From assembly GCA_023055505.1 (NCBI GenBank), contig JALIRH010000045.1, forward strand, positions 1,116,001 through 1,180,000: a stretch of 64,000 bases of DNA, given 5' to 3'. Origin of the DNA: Callipepla californica brunnescens (Eukaryota > Chordata > Aves > Galliformes > Odontophoridae). The notes beneath the pieces were generated by a model. That model searched no databases. It was not told the origin of the DNA and saw only the letters and a list, made by a program, of their open reading frames with translations. Made by a program: the position numbers and the translations under genes. The stretch's first letter is position 1; every line of letters starts with the position of its first letter. Shown piece by piece: positions 10,694 to 22,210 of this stretch.

Positions 10694-12404
10694 GCCACTG
10701 ATTACTGAAGTCCTGGCATTTAAATGGATAAAGAAATGCTAAATATAGATAAAAATGCCCTTATCCTCTCATTTCCTCCTGATGCCCTGCTTCATGCTAT
10801 GAGATGCCTTTGGACATTCACAGCTAAAAGTCCCATTCAGAGTGATGGGAGCCAGTGCGTGACCACAGGGAGCAATGTCAGCACTTTCTGAGAGCCAAAC
10901 TGCACCAGGTGCAAGTGGAAGAGTGCAGAACAAACAGCGAGAACAAAAAAATTGGATCGAGGCATCGCACTGTAAAACTTAATCTCCCATATAGAGACTT
11001 AGTCTATCATAAAAGAAACAGTGCTGGGGGATGTAAGAAAACATGAGACCCTTGGGATGATTTAATGTCCTAAAGACATAAAGACATAAGCCACAGCGAT
11101 GCAGAAATGAGCTCAGTAACACGGAGGCTGTTATATTTCAATTGGTTATGTGTACTCGACATAAAACACGATCAAAACACTTGTTTTTAAAGGATGTAAA
11201 TGCCCTTCTCAGGCTGAGCAGGAGCAGCGTTGCTGATCTGGAGTCTTAAATATCCTTTTCAGCTCTAAACTTGAGTGATTCTTCTCCATTCAGCCAAACT
11301 GCCCAGCATTTCCAGCACCTCTTGCTGAATGCATGGAGAACGGTGCCTATTGCTAAAGCACAGAGGTATGTGGCTTCAAAAAGCATTTCAGGAAAAGAAG
11401 CTTCACTTTCCAAAATGGGAAGACTGAATGGGAATGGGGAACACTCAGAAATGGGAATACTCTGAAGTCAAAATGTGGGTTAATTTCCCGTTTCTTGGTT
11501 GATTTAACTCTGGTTTTACCCAATTGTTTTAATGGAGAACAGAGAGGTGTAATAAGAATTTAAATTATATAGAATGTGATAAATATTTTAGAGGTTTTTA
11601 ATATTTATATATTACATTTGCTTTTTTCAAATAATTCTGCTTTAGTATTAACAGAATGAAGTACTTCCAGAAGGAGGATCTGACATTTCCAAAATGAAAT
11701 TTCCGCTTGGTGAAATATTTCTCAACTCTGCCTTTCATTCAGATGCGAAGGGAAAATGAATTTGAACACCCTGAGCCTCCCCAAAGACAGGAGGATGATT
11801 TTCTCTCTTGTTTTTCTAACTCTCACCTTTTCTGGCAGCCTTTGAGGCTGCTCTCCCCATGATCAGGGTGCCATGAGTACCTCTGGAGGGCTAAGCCAGA
11901 AGATATTTAGATATTTTGCCCCTGGAGGCATAAGGTTTGCAATTCAGCTCCTCTACTTTTCAGTATGAAGAAGCTCAGCAACATTTTGGGGCGATGCTAG
12001 CACAGGGCGATGAGACGAGGACAGTGCTGGTTTTATCGGCCCCCAGGGTTTGTGCTGTGCAGCTGAAGGAAGCAGGAGGGTTTGCAACCTCTCAGCACAG
12101 AGCTCTGCCACCCTCTGCTGGGAACCAGGTCACAGCTGGGGCCTGGCCACCTGAGGCAGCAGCCCTTGGGCATTTTGAGCATCTCCCTCTCCCCATCAGC
12201 TGCTGACATTAAGGTGGAACTCTCCATTGGTGTTGCCTTAACATTACAGTGTGAGTTTGGGGCTTGGGGCCGCTTCATGCTGCAGCTGTGTGGTGGAAAC
12301 ATGGAGTTATTAAGGCTAGCAAAAACCTCTCACATTCCCAAGTCCATTCCTAACCCATTCCCACTATGTGAGATTGTGTCCCCAAGTGCCACACCTCCAC
12401 AGCT
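10694..12404. other. Unique noncoding stretch
   Basis: No gene recognised. An AT-rich block lies at 11540-11650. An acceptor-like 'cttttctggcag' ends at 11840 without a supported exon. Confidence 0.55.
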
Positions 12405-12530
12405 CACAAACACCTCCAGGGATGGTGACCCCACCACCCCCACCAAGCAGTATGTGCTGATGCATCACCACTCTTTTTGAGAAGAAATTGTTCCTAATAT
12501 CCAACCTGAAGGGCAATTCCACACCGTGAC
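12405..12530 (-). mobile_element. CR1 LINE fragment, internal 3' UTR portion
   Basis: 'cacctccagggatggtgacc', 'ccaccacccccaccaa', 'gagaagaaattgttcctaat' and 'atccaacctgaagggc' follow the reverse complement of the CR1 region upstream of its tail. The tail itself is missing on the left side. Confidence 0.8.
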
Positions 12531-12785
12531 CACTATCCCCAAAGCAGCCTGACTGCCCTCACTTTGGGATCACAGCTCAGGAGGATGTGGATGAAGTGCA
12601 ACATCCCACTACTAAACAAACGTGTATGTGAAGCTGCACAACACAGACAGCACCGAAATACCCTTAAATGTGCCCCACAGCAGCACCAGCTCCCTCACAC
12701 CCTCTGGCCTGGCTGTCCCTTTCCAGCAACCCTGCTCTGTCATTCCCTGAACTCATCATCAGCACCAGAGCAGTTGATGGTCACT
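12531..12785. other. Spacer between two CR1 pieces
   Basis: C- and A-rich unique sequence with no recognised content. Confidence 0.5.
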
Positions 12786-12835
12786 GTAAATCACAGAATC
12801 TCATCATGATTGAGTTGGAAGGGCCTTCTGTACAA
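12786..12835 (-). mobile_element. CR1 LINE fragment, extreme 3' end
   Basis: 'cacagaatctcatcatgatt' then 'gagttggaagggccttctgt' is a short reverse-complement CR1 tail. It lies to the right of the other minus-strand piece although a single element would place the tail to its left, so these are two separate insertions. Confidence 0.7.
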
Positions 12836-15800
12836 AGAAAACCTGAGTGCGTGTTCTGAAGACACCAAAAATTTCAGGGAGATGGGGATCCTCTCCATGA
12901 ATGGCCTCAACGGATTCCACCAACAACTAGCAATAGTAGATTGATTCATGAAGAAAAAGAAAAAAAAATACAGGAATTAGCTGAATCTGGGGTCCAGCAA
13001 TGGAAATGTCAGTAATAGAAGTTGCTTAGAGATGCTTTACAATTATTCCTGAAGAAAATAGGTTTACTTCCATGGCTGGAATCACACATCTGTTTGCAGG
13101 CGCTGCTCGCTCCCCTTTGCCATAAGCAGCTCGTGGTCTCTGGAAGTAACTGCTCTTTGAAAGTCTTTTATCCCAATTTACGTCAGGCAAATATTTGATT
13201 TCTTTCTTTTGAGAGGCAACAAAATGCATTAGCACATGTGGGAGAAGATAGGGGAGGACCACAATGGAGCAGTAAATGGATGGGCGTGCTCAGAGAATGG
13301 GAATGACAAAACTGCATTTAGGAGCTGATACAGATCCCGGTTGTGCTGGAAGAGAGCTCATTTGTGTTTATCTATTTTTTGGATGTTTTGTGGTATTTTG
13401 AAGAGTTTTATATTCATCAGTTTCCAGGCAAGTGAGAGATATGAATAAAGGGAGGATAACGTCAATCATGAATTTGGGATTTCAGCTTTTCTTATTTCTA
13501 AGTGCAGAAAGTAGAAACCAATCCTTCCCTTTTCAGGCCTGAAGACATGCTTTAGGATATTTTCTACAGTTTTCTTGATAGAAAAGGGATGTTTCAGCAT
13601 TTCTAGACCAAAGAATCTGCTGCTGGATATAGCTGGCTCAGGGCTGCCCAACTGCCTACAACTAGCCACAATCAGCACCAACTCCTTTACTTTGAGTATT
13701 TTTGTTTGTTCATTTGTTTTTGTTGATGTTTTTTCCCCAGAAGTAAGCAGGAAAAAGAATTTGTTGTATTGTTATTTATCATGCTTATTCCAAGAACAAG
13801 TAAGGATCAGTCAGGGCTACGTTTCTGTTGTGCTCTGTGCTCATAGCTGTAAGAACGGGTACTGCAGCAATACATTGTGCATTCCCAGTGGCCCAAGCTG
13901 CGTGAAAGAGCTTCAAGGTAGGACAAGAAGCACTTGGCCTTCATGTCTAACAAGGGAGATCTTGGTTAGAAGTTGGGGGAAACTGTTTTGGTAATGAGGT
14001 CAATTAAATAATACCAAAATGAATTACCTGAAAAGGAGCGGCACTGCCGTTGGTGGAGTTGGGTGGGATGAATTAGACATGCTTCCAGCCTGGATGCTCC
14101 ATCCATTGGCAAGGCAGTGGCCACTTGAAGGCCCTTCCAGTCAAGGCTTTCTAGGAGTTTTATGACTGTTAGGAACAACCAACTCTTTTGCCCTGGCTTT
14201 CTGAGATTGAGAAGTAGCTAGGTTCAGCAAAACCATCTCCAGCCATCTCCGTGGGTCTCCCCATGGAGCAATACAGCCCAAACCTCATGGCTTTGCTGCC
14301 TCTGCAGTGTATTAAGCAGATCCTGTTGTATGGTTATGGACTGCTTTCTTAGATCTGTGTCCCAGACCATGCTGGAGAAAAACTCAGCCCCAACCTTGTC
14401 CCTTCACTGGATGTCCATGGACAAACCCATCAATGTTTAGTGGCAAAAACGTGGTGGCACAACACACATCTCACACATATTTGCAAAAATAATCAGTCTG
14501 AGCTCCTCTTCTTTGTGTTCCTGTACTGGGATGCTCCATTCTCTGCACCACAGCCACAGGAATTGTATTAACACTCAGCATGGCAATAAGCACCAGGGTG
14601 GCTTTAAAATCCCTTGGTTTTTCTGTTGCTAAAGAAATTACCAGGTCAGAATTTATGACGGTTAATGGGCCGATGAATTTGCAGGATTGCTGAACATCTG
14701 GATTCAGCAAGTGCCTAATGCCAAGCAACTAAAAGTGATCCCTGAGGAGCACGAACCTGCAGACCACGACGTCAGCCTGGCCATTCAAAGGCACTGACCT
14801 TGCATGTTTCATAGCATAGACGAGAGTGATTTCTGTCCCAGCAGCAGTGCAAAATTGCACAGAAAGGACACAAAGGGCTCCTACCTGCAAACACAGCTGT
14901 GAGATGCTCTGGGCCAAGCAGGTGTGTCCTGCAGACAGCCACGGAGCTGAGCTTGCCAGATGCGCTGGGCATTGCTCTGCCACAGCCACTGCCCTGCTCT
15001 TGAGAGGCTGTTATTGAAATCCAGAAGGAAAAAAAAATCAGTATTTCAGCCCTAAGGTGCAGAATGTGGAAAAGTAAGTGGCATCCAGTGGCTCAGGTCT
15101 CAAAACTTCAGCTCTGCTCTCCTGGCTACAGCAAATGCTGCATTTCTTATTCCAAAGAGTTTAAGCCATCCCCGCCTTCTCTGTGCACAAAGCACCTGGA
15201 GAACCAGAGAGAAATTAATCCAAGAGGGAAAAGCTGTCTGCAGGAAGGAGCAGTCAGCTTTGCACTGATTCAAACGGCCTCAGATCTCATATATATGATT
15301 GTGGGAATCCCCCCAGATCCCAGCACTGCAGCATGGCTGGGCAGGGCATGAGGATGTGAAGAAACACTTTATGCAGAAGGCCAAAAAATCCATTTTCAAG
15401 GACATCAAACCAAAGGTAATCATCTATTTTAGGATGAGATGACTTACACACACAGCACACCGATAACCTAAGGGACAGCAGAGGACCAAGGACAGAAATT
15501 CAGAGTAGAAAATAAAATAACAATGAGAAGTAGAAACAGAGCATCCCCTCCCTTCACACCTCACTGAGAAATAACTAATTGAACTTCTTCCCTGCATTCA
15601 AACTCTGCTTTTACTTATCTCTTCGCTACATAGCTCTACCAGTAAATCCAAACACTTCCAGGGACTGCTACATGTAGGGGCATGGGCTCAGTTTGCAGAT
15701 GCCCAGAGAAGCAAAGCCTCTCCCACTGACATGGATTCAATGCTGTTTTCTTTTTGGCAAAGCCAGTGCAGTAATGAGGCATGGCTACTTAAGACGATGT

Positions 15801-16316
15801 GTTTTAAGGAAAAAGAAATAAATGGTTTAAAAGAGCAGTTTTGAATGGAAAATCTGTTTCTGTTATTCCAAAATGTTCAATGCCGTGGGCTCGTGAGGTG
15901 CACTTGGATGACAAGCTAGGACATGGCCTTCAGATGCCATCACACTGCCCACCCAGCAGAGCAGGCTCACTGAGACTCCAGGATTAAAAATCCACTGAAC
16001 CTAGATAGATCAATCACCTCCCTCTCTAGCTCCTCAGGCAGAGAAAGTCCAAATGACTGCCAGCCATGGAAAACCAGCTTGCTGCTTGTTGTCTTTTTGT
16101 AGTCCCGATGCGACGTGGTGATAGATCACACCGCTGAGACAGCGCTTCAGCTCAGAACCTTTGCTGTCACTTGCTTAAAACAGTCACACCAGAACCACCT
16201 TTATTGGTTTGACATTTCTCAGATGTTTGCTGCGTTTCGGAAGAACTTAATCAGCTCTTCTTGAGTTATGGGATCATAAAAAAAATATCTACAGCTTTTA
16301 ACTCTTTTGTGCATCC

Positions 16317-16412
16317 TTTTTTTTTTTGTGATCAAGTAACTTGAAAGTTCTTTGTTTTGGATGGTGCTGCTTCTCAGATCCCCCTGCCCCTCCCCCCCAC
16401 CTTTTTTTTTTC
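16317..16412. repeat. Poly-T and poly-C low-complexity patches
   Basis: T11 at 16317-16327, then after about 55 bp of unique sequence a C-rich run directly followed by a T-run. No element body recognised. Confidence 0.75.
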
Positions 16413-17381
16413 ACTGTAGAATTTTGTCTTTCTGTTAAGAGTTGCCTGGTTTCTGAATTTAGAGCTTTCTGATGAACATAGAATAGAGTAAGAGGAGTGG
16501 GTGCTTTGTCCAGGAAAATCACAAACTTGATTTTCCATTTAAAAAATTCAGTTATTTATAGGCTTTGGGTTTTTTCTGGGGTCTATCTTGCTTTTCAACT
16601 CAAACTCCCTTTAGACCCTGCTGACCTTTCAGCCTATAAATCACTTCCAAACTCCTGTTTCATCCCCACAAACTGAAACAAAGCCTCTCCCTCCCATGTG
16701 AAATCAGACTTCTGTGTGTGGCAAATTGCACAAATGGAACAGTGGCTTGAAAATAGAGAAGACTTCCTGCAAGAAGGATCGTGTGCTGAAGGGGACATGT
16801 TCTTGCACACAGTAGGGCCGTATCATCATGCTGGGATGCTGCTATGGGATGTGAGCACAGGGTCACCTCCACTTGGTGCTGCCCAATGGTGCCTTGGTAG
16901 TGATGGCACCATAATGGGGACGAGCATGTGTTGGCACCAAGAACCTTCCCTGACACAGTGTTATTTACCAATACAGATTTAGCCAAAGAAACTATGTGGC
17001 TTCCTATAAATTCCCCTAGTTACTATGGCTACGAGAATGCTGTAAGTGCATCATAGAGAGAGACGATTTCCCCAGTAGAAAACCTACAAGACAATCACTA
17101 CAGTTCTTGCTGGTTTACAGTTAATTAATCCATTGTAGCAGGAGGTCTGCAGGGCAGAGCTAAGCAGGCTGATCCCAAAGCAAGGGGCTCCATGAGAGCT
17201 CCCGTGGAGCAGAGCTGTCACTGATGGTCTCTTCCAAGCACCATGTGTTGAAACCAAGGAGCTTTGATTTGGTCACAGCCATCAGGGAGCAGAAAGGATG
17301 GGGATGGAGCAGAGCTTGGCTGAGGCTGCTCCACAGCAAAGCCCAGTGTCAGTCAAAAGCCATTCAGACAGACAGTTTTTA

Positions 17382-17429
17382 AAAAGGGAAAAAAAAAAGA
17401 CGGAAAAAAGAAGAAGAAAAAAAAAAAGC
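17382..17429. repeat. A/G-rich low-complexity tract
   Basis: Pure A/G with scarce interruptions. It encodes the K/E/R-rich chance peptide seen in the frame covering it. Confidence 0.85.
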
Positions 17430-19809
17430 AAAGAAAGTGCTCCAGTGCTCCATATCCCCTGCCAGGAGTTGCAGAGCAGTCGTATGCTGTTAGGGGACTT
17501 TCATGATCAAAGAGTTGTTCTCAGCCTCTTTCTTCTGCTATCACAAAGTCATGCCCTTTTACAAGACTGACAATATGCAGACCTTAAAACTGTGATACAA
17601 AGGAAACAGCCAGGATTATGCATTTGATTAATCTTTACATTTATAAACATAAAGGGTAGGATATGCTGTTTCTCCCTGCCTGGAAAGCCCTGGCTACTGC
17701 AGCTCCTGAAAACTATGGATTTTCTTCCACTTGTTCAATTCCCATTAATAACAAAGTACAGCAGACTGCAAACATCTCTGCTTTTTATGCTCTCGGTCTC
17801 CCTCTGTGATTGCTTCAAAATTCCCTGACTGTGCTATCCAGTGCACTGTCTGTACCAAATGGAAGACCAAGCTCAGACCAGGAAATAGACTGTTGGGATT
17901 CTGATGGCCTTTTGCTCTTCATCACAAATATGCTGGTCATGTAAAACCAGCTTTCCGGCAAACAAGAGTAGCATATCAAATAACCTCAGGTCCAATTTCT
18001 CATTCGAGGGCTCTTCAGCCCAGAGGTCTCGCTGTGTGACAGCTTCAGATGATGGATAGACTCAGACCAAGCTGAGCAGCACTGAACCAGCCCGGTCTCA
18101 TTTAGTTCTCTCCCATTAGGACAGGCTAAATCCAAGCTTAAAACTAAACTGAAGAAAAGATTTCAGCAACCTAAACGCAAACTCCACCTCTTGGACTACT
18201 GATCTCAAATTCAGTAGAATAGGCTCTCTTGGATTTTGTTTTTTTTTCTTAGCTGACTTAGCAAGAAAATCCAGTTTGGTTTTAATAGTTTTCGTAAGGA
18301 AGAGTTTGAAAAATGAGGTCCCATCTACTTTGCCAGCACCTTGGGAAAGCTGTGTGGCAAACTGATGTAGCAAGCAGAGTTTAATTTCCCCTGTCCTACC
18401 CAAACTCCCATTTGCTTTCCCTCAAGCAATATTCATAAGCACAGTAATGCCCTTAAGGAGCAGCTGCATCTCAGGTTCACCAGCTGAGCTTTGCAGAATT
18501 TCAGAGTCAGGATCCTCATATCTGAACCCATACAAATGCAGAGTATTAAAGCAGCACTCTTGAATTTTTCAGCCAACAGTTTTGAGCCTTCATCCTAACT
18601 CCCATTGATTTGTATTGCTACGGAGGAGCTCAGATTTCTATGAGTCCACACCTGGTGAACTCTATTAAACCATGGCTCCAACCACGAACATCTGTATGCC
18701 TTCAAAAAAGGCAGCACTGCAAACAGCTCCTCTCTGTTCTCCATTTTTTTGTTAGTGGGTTATTTTTCTCAGGGATCTGAGTCAAATACCCAAAGGATGA
18801 GTGTTTGAGGGAAAAGGACCACTTCTTTATGCAGCAACAAGATGGTAGATTTTTTCATCCTAACTTAGAGAACCTCATATTTTAGTGTCAGTGCCCAGCC
18901 CATATTTTCCCTATTATGAGCCTAACTGTATTGATCTATAACAATAATTGGGATGGGGAGGATTTGCAGAAAAAAAAAAAAGCCCTACAGGATGTTCAAT
19001 AAAATCTTTGCAAACAATGGTTCTTGTCTTTGTCTCATCTGTCATCTGCCCCTCCCATGGTTCGCTCACAGTTCAATACCTTGCACTTCTTAAGAGGAGG
19101 CAAGAAATAAAAAGAAAAAGCATTTCCAATTCTCCAAATACTACCAAAATTCAGCTGCATTTACTTACATTGATCATGATGGTATTTACTTCAAGCACTG
19201 AATAAATGTTTCTGCAAACATCAATGTTGGTATCAGACTCGTAAATGTCGCCTGTATTTCATAAGGAGAGAAGCAATGACTTTTGGGAACGCTCAGGCCC
19301 CCCATTCATTCCATCTTATTTATTTTTTCCTCCCTTCACTAGAAGGAGGCTGCAGGGCTGAGATATATTTAGTCCCATCCTTCGGAGTTTGCTGCCATGG
19401 CTGCCAGTGAATATAGATTTAGCCAGTTGGCTCAACCCTGAGCAGAATCCATTTCAGGAAATGGTGATTTTAAAGACCTTAATGCAGTTGCACTTGACAT
19501 TAGGTGGTAGCCCACGGAGGAGCTGTGAGAGCAGTCCTGACACTGCGTGTTTGCCTAGCCCTTGGTTTTGGGATGATGCTGGAGCATCTTCACTCCTCTA
19601 TCTGGAAGCAAGGGGGAAATAATAGCTTGTACATTATTCCAAAGCAAATTGAGGCTCTAAAATCTACATGGCTGTATTTGTGATCATGAAATTAAATAAG
19701 AGCATCAGTTGCAGCACCAATTGAAACAGCTTTTATCCTCGGACCAGTTTCTCTCCAAGATCCCATTACTTTTTCCCCAAAATACTCTATTCCAAGGGAA
19801 TGCTTAGGA

Positions 19810-20145
19810 TCACATAATCATAGAATCTTAGAATCACAAAGGCTGGAAAACACCTCCAAAATCATCCAGTCCAACTGTCTACCTACCACCAATATTTCCC
19901 CATTAAACTATGATGTCCTTTACCCCATCTTAAATGTTTCTTGAACAGGGATGGTAACTTAACCACCTCCCTCAGGACTCCATTCCAGTGCCTGACCTCT
20001 CTTTCAGAGAAGAAATCTTTCCTGATGTCCAACCTGAATCTCCCCTGACACAACTTGAGGCCATTCCCTCTTATCACTCTTACCTGGGAGAAGAGGCCAA
20101 CCCTCACCTCGCCACAATTTCCTTTCAGGTAGAGCAGAAGCCCTG
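19810..20145 (-). mobile_element. CR1 LINE fragment, 3' portion, well preserved
   Basis: Starts with three tail units ('ataatcatagaatcttagaatcac'-type text), then 'ggctggaaaacacctccaaa', 'atcatccagtccaactgtct', 'tttcttgaacagggatggt', 'actccattccagtgcctgac', 'agagaagaaatctttcctga' and 'cacaacttgaggccattccc'. This is the reverse complement of about 330 bp of CR1 in uninterrupted order. It is one of the longest CR1 pieces in the window and is 5'-truncated. Confidence 0.95.
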
Positions 20146-20593
20146 CCTTAACCTCACCTCGCTGTGCCAGCCAGCATCACTCATCAACACTGGAGCTGGG
20201 AGGAAGAGCTCCCCAGCTCCCCTCAGAAGCTGTCAGTTAGAAATGAAGAAGTTTATTATACTTTTTCTTGGCCACAAAACCCTCTTCTAGGCCATGAAAG
20301 GAAACAAATATGTTAATTCAAGAAAAAAAAAAAAGAAAAAAAAGAGGACACTGGTTTATTTCTTGCACTGCCTCAAGAGAGAAATGCCATCTTTCATCTT
20401 CTTTCTCTCTTTCTTTCCTTGATATTTCCTTGCCCTCCTTTCCTCCAAGTTTCTGAAGAATTAGGAACAGCCAAGCAAGCACCCGCCTGGCCATGACATT
20501 TCTCAGGGGAACAGAGGTGACATGTGGCCACCCAGGCCAGAGTCGCAGAGGCCACATCAGGCCATGAGCAGAAGTAGTCTGCCCTGGGAGGAC
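20146..20593. other. Spacer with A-rich tract
   Basis: Unique sequence apart from the A-rich run at 20321-20346. Confidence 0.5.
20321..20346. repeat. A-rich tract
   Basis: Runs of 12 and 8 A separated by G. Confidence 0.85.
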
Positions 20594-20668
20594 ATCATAG
20601 GACCACAGAACCACAGCATGGTTGGGCTGGAAGGGACCTTAAAGATCATCTAGTTACATGTCCTGTCC
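20594..20668 (-). mobile_element. CR1 LINE fragment, extreme 3' end
   Basis: 'cataggaccacagaaccaca' followed by 'gttgggctggaagggacctt' and 'aaagatcatctagtt' is the reverse-complement CR1 tail and adjoining sequence. Confidence 0.9.
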
Positions 20669-21924
20669 TGAGCAGTCAGCACCAGCTCCACTTTCAGACT
20701 CCAAGAGACAGGAACGGGGAACTAGAGCAGCTGTCCCCCAGCAGAAGGTCCTACAGAGCTCATGGCTGCAGAAGCCACGAGTGCAGCTCCAGTCAGATCA
20801 CTGTCTCTCAAGGGGAGAAAGCAGAAGACTTGGCTGAGGTCATCTCGAGCAGTCTCCAATCAGAGTGGACTGGCAAGGTGTGTTTGATGTCTGCAAAGGG
20901 CTTTGAAATCCCCAGATGAAAGCAGGTTGGGAAATGCAAAGTATTATTTGGATGCAGTGTTTCAGCAGTGAGCATCAAGCATGCAAATTGGTCCGGACAT
21001 CATCCAGCAGCACCACATCCATGAATGCATCTGTGCTACAGCTCACACTGCTTTCTTTCTGGTGTCCAAGGAGCTGTGCATAAGACCTCAGGACTCTGCG
21101 ATGTTGTGAGATAGAGAGGAAGGCCATGGAGAAAATGTGGCAAGTCAAGTGCCTCGGCTTTCCTACAGTAAAATGAAGATAATACCATCTTCAAGTGTAA
21201 CTACTTTAAATTACAGACAAGAATTTTTTAAGCCCTGTGATTACACTGTCTCGTCTCACCACTTCAATTTTCCTTATGAGCATAAGGAAACCTAGCATAC
21301 TGTGCATTCCTCATAGAGTGGGAGAATGACAGCATTCCAAGACTATACTACAGTCCTCACATTCCTGTAAATTCCTTATGAAAGGAGCAGATTAAATGAT
21401 CACCCAACAGAACTCCATATTATTGCTTATAACTGCACCCAGTATCCAGAAATTAAAGTTGGCAGAAATGTACCATTTGGGAATTTAGGAGAAAGTGTTT
21501 CATAGGGAGCTGTCAGTAGCTGCGTTCCTATGAAAGCTTCAAGACCCAAAGGCATGTGAGGAGATTCTGCTTTCAGTTCAGGATCCTCCAGAGCTGCTGA
21601 TAAAAAGCAGTGACTTAAAAATAACGCCTCCCTTCCAGCTTTAGATACCACAGAATAAGATAAAACATGAGAACCTGGCAAATTTTCCACTTCAAAGCCA
21701 TGTGCTTCAAAGACAGTCTCCAGACTTTTCTTAGGACACAGCTTGTGAAGAAGCGGAGGTCGTGGTATCTTGCAGGTGGCTTTCCACTGTGCAGTTCTGG
21801 ACCGTTCAGGTTTGTCTACCTGTAGGTTTGCAGAAATCCAATGGGTTCTCCTTCTCATGCTCCCATCAAGCCTGGAGCCTGTCCCCAAACAAAGGCAAAC
21901 ATCCTAAGGCAGAGAGAAGTGTTG
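20669..21924. other. Spacer with a possible MIR relic
   Basis: Otherwise unique. A 153-codon open frame on the minus strand at 21427-21888 has no recognisable domain and is probably chance. Confidence 0.5.
21138..21215 (+). mobile_element. Possible MIR/CORE-SINE relic
   Basis: 'ggcaagtcaagtgcctcggc', 'tttcctacagtaaaatgaag' and 'ataataccatcttca' follow the order of the MIR consensus (gggcaagtcacttaacctc, ctcagtttcctcatctgtaa, aatggggataataat). Ancient MIR-type SINEs are scarce in birds, so this needs alignment to confirm. Confidence 0.4.
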
Positions 21925-21977
21925 GAACTCACTGATCGTAGAGGTATTTTCCATCCCAACTCATTCTATGATCTACA
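21925..21977 (+). mobile_element. CR1 LINE fragment, extreme 3' end
   Basis: 'gttggaactcactgatcgta', 'gaggtattttccatccc' and 'aactcattctatgatct' match the last 50 bp of CR1 with substitutions. Confidence 0.75.
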
Positions 21978-22075
21978 CATTGCCATTGCATGAGCAGACA
22001 TTGGTGTTGGACCTTGTGTAGGACAAAAGAACTAAACAGAGCCTCCCTCCCTAGAAAAGAGAAGTATTCAAGACC

Positions 22076-22210
22076 ATGGTTGGAAGGGGCCCTGAGCAAC
22101 CTGGTCTAGGATCAGATCTGGAGGTTGGTGGCCCTGCCTGTGGCAGTGGGGTTGGAACTTGATGATCCTTGGGGTGCCCTCCAACACAAACCATTTTGTG
22201 ATTCTATGCA
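22076..22210 (+). mobile_element. CR1 LINE fragment, 3' end
   Basis: 'ggaaggggccctgagcaacc', 'tggtggccctgcctgtggca', 'gtggggttggaacttgatga' and 'ccattttgtgattctatg' are in canonical CR1 order. 5'-truncated. Confidence 0.93.

Larger units (their letters stand above)
12836..19809. other. Seven kilobases of unique noncoding sequence
   Basis: No gene or repeat family recognised. Low-complexity DNA is at 16317-16327 (T11), 16384-16412 (C-rich then T-rich) and 17382-17429 (A/G-rich). An exon-like interval at 13741-13799 is discussed as a finding. A weak CR1-like phrase at 14125-14145 was not accepted. Confidence 0.55.

Noticed and set aside
14100..14165. CR1-like phrase 'ttgaaggcccttccagtcaa'
   Set aside because: Only about 20 bp resembles CR1, and no octamer tail or second matching segment follows.
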